Positions 13,595-18,149 of a DNA stretch of 18,149 nt are shown here, piece by piece. Numbering within the stretch: the stretch's first letter is position 1; the number at the start of each line of letters is the position of its first letter. The DNA comes from Bacteroidales bacterium (GTDB taxonomy: Bacteria > Bacteroidota > Bacteroidia > Bacteroidales > GCA-2748055): assembly GCA_024763595.1 (NCBI GenBank), contig JANTFK010000015.1, positions 1-18,149 of the forward strand, in the 5' to 3' direction. The position numbers were made by a program, and so were the translations under genes. The notes under the pieces are model-generated. The model was not told the DNA's origin. It made no database searches and saw nothing but the letters and a program-made list of their open reading frames with translations.

Positions 13595-15074
13595 TTGTGG
13601 AACGCTTCGGAGCGGGCTCATCATCCCCGTACCTCCGGATTCGGTAGTTGATATGGGCGAAAAGAATGCTGAAGAAGGGGCTCAGGAAATTAAAGAAGGC
13701 ATACGGCACATATTCCAACGTGGGGACACCCAGCACCCTGGACTGGGTGGCGCCACATGTGTTCCAGGGGACAAGCACCGAAGTGAGGGTGCCCCCGTCC
13801 TCCAGTGTGCGGCTCAGCACCTCCGGTTTTAATCCGCGTTTTCTGTAAGTATTTGCAAACATTCGGCCGGGGACCACTATGGCAATATACTGGTCCGATG
13901 CAGTGATGTTGAAGAAGAGGCTGGTTGCAATGGTGGTGGCTACCAGCGATCCGGTGGACTGGGCCCAGCGGATCACCGAACTGGTGATCTTTACCAGTAA
14001 ACCGGCCGATTCCATGGTGCCTCCGAATATCATGGCTGAAAGGATCAACCAGATGGTATTCAGCATACCGCGCATACCTGTGCTGGTCAGCAGTTCGTTC
14101 ACCATTTCGTTGGGAGTGGAGATGGCAATGTCACCGAAAATGGACTGCATGACAGAGACATAGGAAGCCTTGAAAAGGGTGGTGGTGGTACTGTCCAGTC
14201 CCAGGGCCACTTCACGGACCAGGTGTGGCTGGAAAATGATGGCAAAGAGCCCCCCTATCAGGGATCCGGCCAGCAGGGCGGGTAGCGGGGGGATCTTCCG
14301 GATAATGATATAGATCAGGAAAGCCGGGACCAGCATCAGCCATGGGGTGATCGTGAACTTGGACTGGATGGCATCCAGCACCATATCGATGTCACCGGGA
14401 GTGGATTGGAATTTATAGGTGAAGCCGATAACCAGGAATATGATCAGGGTGATCGACATGGCCGGAACGGTGGTGATGGTCATGTACCGGATATGCGTGA
14501 ACAGGTCTGTGCCCGCCATGGCAGGTGCCAGGTTGGTGGTGTCGGAAAGGGGCGACATTTTATCACCAAAATAGGCTCCTGAGATCACAGCTCCGGCTAT
14601 TACACCCTGGTGAATACCCAGTGCCTGTCCCACCCCGATCAGGGCGATCCCGATGGTAGCCACAGTTGACCAGGAGGAACCGGTGGCCAGGGACACCATA
14701 CCGGTTATAACCACAGTGGCGAAGAGAAAGATCTTGGGATGGAATACTTTGAGACCATAATAGATCAGTGCGGGTACCACCCCGCTTAAGAGCCAGGTGC
14801 CTGCCAGGGCCCCGATCATCAGCAGGATCAGGATGGAGGGCATGGCCGAGCTGATGCTCTTCACAATACTGGATCGCACATCGACCCATTTAACACCCAG
14901 GAAGGCAGCCACGATCCCGGCTACAGCCGATGCCAGGATCAGTGCAAACTGATTTGCTCCGTCCAGTGTATGGTCCCCGAAATGGATCACATTCAGCACC
15001 AGGAGGGTGATCAGTACTGCGATGGGGATCAGCGCCTGTAATAGATTGGGTTTTCGTGGTGCTTTGGATGTCAT
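13551..15074 (-). CDS. nhaC: NhaC-family Na+/H+ antiporter
   Basis: A polytopic inner-membrane transporter of 507 residues from the ATG at 15074. The frame stays open upstream to 15233, but that part would run into the divergent YqgE gene and has no transporter character, whereas MTSKAPRKPNLLQALIP begins just before the first helix as in relatives. Family marks are GSSWST at 132-137 and AYFGDKMSPLSDTTNLAP at 167-184, which include the acidic and polar residues expected for ion binding in NhaC and its malate/lactate-exchanging relative MleN. About eleven or twelve hydrophobic segments are visible. It would export sodium in exchange for protons; organic acid exchange is the alternative. Its 3' end overlaps that of the fused E1 gene by 44 bases. 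No clear promoter was found upstream. Confidence 0.9.
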   Translation of the reverse strand: MTSKAPRKPNLLQALIPIAVLITLLVLNVIHFGDHTLDGANQFALILASAVAGIVAAFLGVKWVDVRSSIVKSISSAMPSILILLMIGALAGTWLLSGVVPALIYYGLKVFHPKIFLFATVVITGMVSLATGSSWSTVATIGIALIGVGQALGIHQGVIAGAVISGAYFGDKMSPLSDTTNLAPAMAGTDLFTHIRYMTITTVPAMSITLIIFLVIGFTYKFQSTPGDIDMVLDAIQSKFTITPWLMLVPAFLIYIIIRKIPPLPALLAGSLIGGLFAIIFQPHLVREVALGLDSTTTTLFKASYVSVMQSIFGDIAISTPNEMVNELLTSTGMRGMLNTIWLILSAMIFGGTMESAGLLVKITSSVIRWAQSTGSLVATTIATSLFFNITASDQYIAIVVPGRMFANTYRKRGLKPEVLSRTLEDGGTLTSVLVPWNTCGATQSRVLGVPTLEYVPYAFFNFLSPFFSILFAHINYRIRRYGDDEPAPKRSTISKSSDTLPGQTRA

Positions 15075-15139
15075 GGCCGTTGCAGGATAAGCTGCCAAGA
15101 TACTATTTTTCTCCCATGTTCGTTTTATATAAAATAAAA

Positions 15140-15169
15140 TTGGTTTAACTTGCAGCAGGGCAAGATTTG
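15140..15169 (+). promoter_or_regulatory. Possible promoter at the YqgE-like gene
   Basis: TTG at 15140-15142 is followed after 19 bases by AAGATTTG at 15162-15169, one mismatch from TAnnTTTG. The spacing is right, but transcription would begin at or next to the ATG at 15175, giving a nearly leaderless message. Confidence 0.3.
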
Positions 15170-15174
15170 GAAAA

Positions 15175-15762
15175 ATGGAACTTAACATCGACTTCTTCCA
15201 TATTGTCAATGAGAGCGTTGCGGAAAAAGGCACTGTTCTGATCTCCGAACCGTTCCTGAGCGATAACTACTTTCGTCGCTCCATCGTTTACCTGACCGAG
15301 CACAATGATGACGGGTCGCTGGGTTTTGTATTGAATAAGCCGCTTGAGATCAGTATCAATGAGATCGTAGAAGATTTCCCGCAGGCCGACTTTACCATCT
15401 CTGTGGGGGGGCCGGTCAGCAACAATACCGTACACTACATTCACACCCTGGGAGAAATGATACCCGACAGTGTTCCGGTGGCGGATGGGATTTGCTGGGG
15501 AGGTGACTTTGATGTGATCAGGGAACTGATCCGGAAAAAAGAGGTGCGACCCCATGAGTTGCGTTTCTTCCTGGGATATGCAGGCTGGTCGGCCAAACAG
15601 TTGGAGAGGGAGTTGGAGGAGAATGCCTGGCTGGTGGGAAAGATCTCTCCACGCATGGTCATGCAGGGTGTTGAATCTGAATCCTGGAGCAATATTCTGG
15701 CCGAATACAACAACAAGTACCGTGCATGGGCTAACTTTCCTGAGGATCCCGGTCTGAATTAG
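15175..15762 (+). CDS. YqgE/AlgH family protein
   Basis: A complete 195-residue member of the YqgE/AlgH (DUF179) family. The order of motifs is typical: GTVLISEPFLSDNYFRRSIV at 19-38, DGSLGFVLNKPL at 46-57, GGPVSNNTVHYIH at 78-90, ICWGGDFD at 106-113 and RFFLGYAGWSAKQLE at 130-144. Members are small soluble proteins found widely in proteobacteria and Bacteroidota; the biochemical role is not settled, with AlgH once linked to alginate gene control in Pseudomonas. There is no signal peptide. The gene diverges from nhaC with 100 bases between the starts and converges on the rhomboid gene with a gap of 34 bases. Confidence 0.93.
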   Translation: MELNIDFFHIVNESVAEKGTVLISEPFLSDNYFRRSIVYLTEHNDDGSLGFVLNKPLEISINEIVEDFPQADFTISVGGPVSNNTVHYIHTLGEMIPDSVPVADGICWGGDFDVIRELIRKKEVRPHELRFFLGYAGWSAKQLERELEENAWLVGKISPRMVMQGVESESWSNILAEYNNKYRAWANFPEDPGLN

Positions 15763-15770
15763 TGCGAGCA

Positions 15771-15797
15771 CTCAGTATTCAATGCTCAGTTCTCAGT
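15771..15797 (+). repeat. Three CTCAGT units in the convergent gap
   Basis: CTCAGT occurs at 15771-15776, 15785-15790 and 15792-15797 in the short gap between the YqgE-like (+) and rhomboid (-) genes; the last copy touches the rhomboid stop codon. The units are unevenly spaced. They may be the remnant of a simple intergenic repeat. Confidence 0.4.
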
Positions 15798-16417
15798 TAC
15801 CGGGATAAAAGATTATCGAAGAATACCCTGATAAGTGCCGGTTCCAGCAGAATGGGGAAGAGGAAACCCACAACCGCACCCCAGAAATGAGCAGCATGGT
15901 TGATATTATCTTTGTTGCGCCGGCTCATATAACTTGAGTATAACAGGTAAAGGATACCAAAAACAATACCTGGGATGGGTAGGATCATGTAAAAGTAGAT
16001 CTTCTGCAGGGGTGCAAAAAAGATATAGGTAAAGACCACTGCGGACACGGCTCCGGATGCTCCCACAGCACTGTATCTCTCCACGTTCCTGTACCTGATG
16101 ATGGTGGAGAGCGAGGCCAGTGCTATGCTACTCACATATAGCAGGATATAGAAGAAAGAACCGGAAAAGATCACCCCCTGAACCTCCAGGGTGTTGAAAA
16201 TCTGTTCGACTCCCGTCCCGAAAGAATAGAGTACCAGCATGTTAATACCCAGATGCAGGTAATCAGTATGCAGGAATGCATGGCTGAAGATCCGTTCATA
16301 CTGCCGTTTTCGCACCATTTGGAAAGGAGACAGATCAAAGCGTTCCAGCAGCACAGGGAACCTGAATGCGGCCAGGGAGAACAGTACGGTAATAGTAACA
16401 ATGATGATGGTGATCAT
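15797..16417 (-). CDS. Rhomboid family intramembrane serine protease
   Basis: A 206-residue protein with about six membrane helices, the size of minimal rhomboids. HAFLHTDYLHLGINM at 46-60 includes the H-x-x-x-N motif (His55, Asn59) of the second helix. GASG at 119-122 holds the catalytic Ser121, and His177 in HFWGAVVG at 177-184 completes the Ser-His dyad through the H-x-x-G-x-x-x-G pattern. It would cleave membrane-anchored substrates inside the inner membrane; the substrate is unknown. Its start lies 12 bases after the end of holA, so it is the third gene of the minus-strand operon. All catalytic residues are present, so an active protease is likely. Confidence 0.91.
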   Translation of the reverse strand: MITIIIVTITVLFSLAAFRFPVLLERFDLSPFQMVRKRQYERIFSHAFLHTDYLHLGINMLVLYSFGTGVEQIFNTLEVQGVIFSGSFFYILLYVSSIALASLSTIIRYRNVERYSAVGASGAVSAVVFTYIFFAPLQKIYFYMILPIPGIVFGILYLLYSSYMSRRNKDNINHAAHFWGAVVGFLFPILLEPALIRVFFDNLLSR

Positions 16418-16429
16418 GGAAGTGGTAAA

Positions 16430-17434
16430 TTACAGGTGAAGGATTTTAAAGATCAGTTCCCGCATGAGCTCCCCATCCGGTATGTTGTTGCCATTGTACC
16501 CTTTGGAACGCAAATCGTAAGTCCGCAGCAGGGAGATGATCCTGACCAGTTTGCCAGCTGAATAGTGCTTTGCAGCTGTCTCATAATCCTTCACAAAGAA
16601 TGGATTTACCTTCAGGGTAGCGGCCAGCTTCTGTTTTGATTTATCTCCGGTATAGTGGACCATAAGCAACCTGGAGAAAAAATAATAGAGTGAGGGAATA
16701 ACCACAGCCAGCGGATATTTCTTCGGATTATCTGCAAAGTAGTTGATAATCCGGTTGCTTTTCATCACATCCTTTTTCCCCAGGGCATTCTGAAGTTCGA
16801 ACTGGTTAAAATCCTTGCTGATCCCGATATGCTCCTCCACATGCCGGGGAGTGATGGTCTGTCCCTTCTCTCCCAGGGCAATGATCAACTTTTCCACCTC
16901 ATTGGCGATCCTGGAGAGGTCACTTCCCAGGAACTCCGCAAGCAGGACAGCTGCTTTGGGTTCTATGCGGCATTTCCGGTTGGAGACATAGCCCGAGATC
17001 CATCCGGGGACCTGGTTGTCATACAGTTTTTTAGACTCAAAAGAGACCGCTTTATTCTTCAGTGTTTTGAATACCTTTTTCCTGCTGTCGGGTTTCTTGT
17101 GTTTATAATTGATGACAAGCAGGGTGGAGGGTTGTGGCTTTTCCACATAATAGGCCAGGTCATCTATATTCTTTAACTCCTGGGCTTCCCTGACCACCAC
17201 TACCTGGTGGGAGGCCATCATGGGAAACCTCCTGGAGAGGTTGATCACCTGACCGGCATCGGAGTCTTTGCCGTAAACAACTGTCTGATTGAAACTCTGT
17301 TCTGCTTCGGTGAGGACATTTTTAGTGATGAAGTCCGTTATCCTGTCGATGTAATAGGGTTCATCACCGTAGAGAAAATAGACGGGTTGATAGGCCTTGT
17401 TTTTCAGGTTGCCCATCAGCTGTTCGTAGGTCAT
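16430..17434 (-). CDS. holA: DNA polymerase III subunit delta
   Basis: A 334-residue protein with the layout of the clamp-loader delta subunit, which opens the beta sliding clamp for loading on DNA. The N-terminal part has VYFLYGDEPYYIDRI at 18-32, corresponding to the degenerate Walker region, and FPMMASHQVVVVREA at 69-83, resembling the clamp-interacting segment. GSDLSRIANEVEKL at 170-183 is the most recognisable family motif. The C-terminal helical collar domain covers roughly 210-334 and contains FELQNALGKKD. The ATG overlaps the stop of the upstream AMP nucleosidase gene by four bases (ATGA), indicating coupled translation. Length is close to the family norm. Confidence 0.9.
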   Translation of the reverse strand: MTYEQLMGNLKNKAYQPVYFLYGDEPYYIDRITDFITKNVLTEAEQSFNQTVVYGKDSDAGQVINLSRRFPMMASHQVVVVREAQELKNIDDLAYYVEKPQPSTLLVINYKHKKPDSRKKVFKTLKNKAVSFESKKLYDNQVPGWISGYVSNRKCRIEPKAAVLLAEFLGSDLSRIANEVEKLIIALGEKGQTITPRHVEEHIGISKDFNQFELQNALGKKDVMKSNRIINYFADNPKKYPLAVVIPSLYYFFSRLLMVHYTGDKSKQKLAATLKVNPFFVKDYETAAKHYSAGKLVRIISLLRTYDLRSKGYNGNNIPDGELMRELIFKILHL

Positions 17435-18149
17435 TCCCAGTTAAATTTAAGGTGTTTGACAGAAGCCCGGTTTTCAATGATCTCATGGAGCGATTTGATC
17501 CCGATCTCCAGGTGGATCTGCGCAAACTTTTGTGTAACCTTCCGGTCGCTTTCCCGGGTTTTTACGCCTGCCGATATCATGGGCTGATCCGAAACAAGCA
17601 GCAGTGCACCGGTTGGGATCTCATTGGTAAACCCTACAGTGAAAAGGGTGGCTGTCTCCATATCAATGGCCATACTTCGTGTGGACCGCAGGTAATCCTT
17701 AAAATCGTCATCATGTTCCCAGACGCGTCGGTTGGTTGAAAAAACTGTCCCCGTCCAGTAATCCCTTCCCATGTTCCGGATGGTGTGGGAAACCGCCCTT
17801 TGCAGATTAAAAGCAGGAAGGGCAGGTACTTCCGGTGGAAGATAGTCATCCGACGTACCGTCTCCCCTGATAGCTGCAATGGGGAGGATCAGGTCCCCCA
17901 GATCATTCTTCTTTTTCAGGCCGCCACATTTCCCGAGGAACAGGACCGCTTTTGGATGGATGGCCCCCAGCAGGTCCATGACCGTTGCTGCATTGGGACT
18001 CCCCATACCGAAATTAATCATGGTGATATCCCCTCCAACGGTAGCTGGCATGGCAACGTTGCGATCGTACACAGTGGTACCCTGCCTGCTGGCGAATTGT
18101 TCCAGGTAGCCCTGGAAATTGGTCAGCAGGATGTAACGGGTGAACTTTT
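17431..18149 (-). CDS. amn: AMP nucleosidase, N-terminus cut by the window edge
   Basis: The frame is open from the right edge to a TGA at 17431-17433, giving 239 complete codons; only a short N-terminal piece seems missing compared with the roughly 260-residue short-form enzymes of this phylum. An internal GTG at 18072 is not the start, because family-like sequence (YILLTNFQGYLEQFA) continues upstream. The nucleoside phosphorylase-like fold shows in INFGMGSPNAATVMDLL, LFLGKCGGLK, RGDGTSDDYLPPEVPAL, DMETATLF and LLVSDQP. The enzyme splits AMP to adenine and ribose 5-phosphate in the cytosol and helps balance adenylate pools. It leads the operon with holA and the rhomboid gene, overlapping holA by four bases. 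A related purine or MTA nucleosidase is less likely because of the RGDGTSDDYLPP segment. Confidence 0.87.
   Translation of the reverse strand, partial: KFTRYILLTNFQGYLEQFASRQGTTVYDRNVAMPATVGGDITMINFGMGSPNAATVMDLLGAIHPKAVLFLGKCGGLKKKNDLGDLILPIAAIRGDGTSDDYLPPEVPALPAFNLQRAVSHTIRNMGRDYWTGTVFSTNRRVWEHDDDFKDYLRSTRSMAIDMETATLFTVGFTNEIPTGALLLVSDQPMISAGVKTRESDRKVTQKFAQIHLEIGIKSLHEIIENRASVKHLKFNWE

Noticed and set aside
13648..14163. Plus-strand frames within the nhaC region
   Set aside because: They run antisense to conserved transporter segments and have no independent support.
15075..15233. Upstream extension of the nhaC frame by 53 codons
   Set aside because: It would overlap the divergent YqgE-like coding sequence and does not look like transporter sequence; the ATG at 15074 just precedes the first membrane helix.
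18070..18072. GTG at 18072 as start of the AMP nucleosidase
   Set aside because: The frame continues upstream to the window edge with family-like residues, so the real start is outside.

Overview
The window looks like a chromosomal piece of a Bacteroidota bacterium. The grounds are a T9SS-type C-terminal sorting domain, a promoter of the TTG-N19-TAnnTTTG type, a fused E1 alpha/beta 2-oxoacid dehydrogenase, a Bacteroidota-style Wza lipoprotein with a C-terminal membrane helix, the near absence of Shine-Dalgarno sites, and moderate GC. No family or genus is claimed. No RNA genes, CRISPR arrays, insertion sequences or attachment sites were seen.

Left part (1 to about 10,780): the distal end of a surface-polysaccharide locus. 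On the plus strand come the tail of a GT4-like glycosyltransferase, a PglC-like phosphoglycosyl transferase, a sugar-transfer-associated ATP-grasp protein and a second, carbamoyl-phosphate-synthase-like ATP-grasp protein. After these lie a PL9-like beta-helix lipoprotein on the minus strand, a PglE-like aminotransferase (+), a left-handed beta-helix acyltransferase (-), a PglF/WbpM-like membrane dehydratase (+), a T9SS cargo protein (+) and a Wza-type export lipoprotein (+). Dehydratase, aminotransferase, acyltransferase and phosphoglycosyl transferase together resemble the route that makes a UDP-linked N-acylated 4-amino-6-deoxy sugar (bacillosamine type) and loads it on undecaprenyl phosphate. 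The two ATP-grasp ligases suggest a further acyl or aminoacyl decoration. No flippase, polymerase or Wzc co-polymerase gene lies in the window.

Right part (about 10,865 to the end): unrelated housekeeping genes. These are a tiny cysteine-containing membrane protein (-), the fused E1 enzyme (+), an NhaC-family antiporter (-) and a YqgE/AlgH protein (+). A compact minus-strand operon follows, in transcription order AMP nucleosidase, DNA polymerase III delta subunit (holA) and a rhomboid protease.

The most interesting parts are the paired ATP-grasp ligases next to the phosphoglycosyl transferase, the antisense lyase whose well-formed promoter sits inside the start of the aminotransferase gene, the T9SS cargo gene embedded between polysaccharide genes, and a cysteine-bearing linker in the fused E1 enzyme. 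I see no clearly new defence or mobile system.
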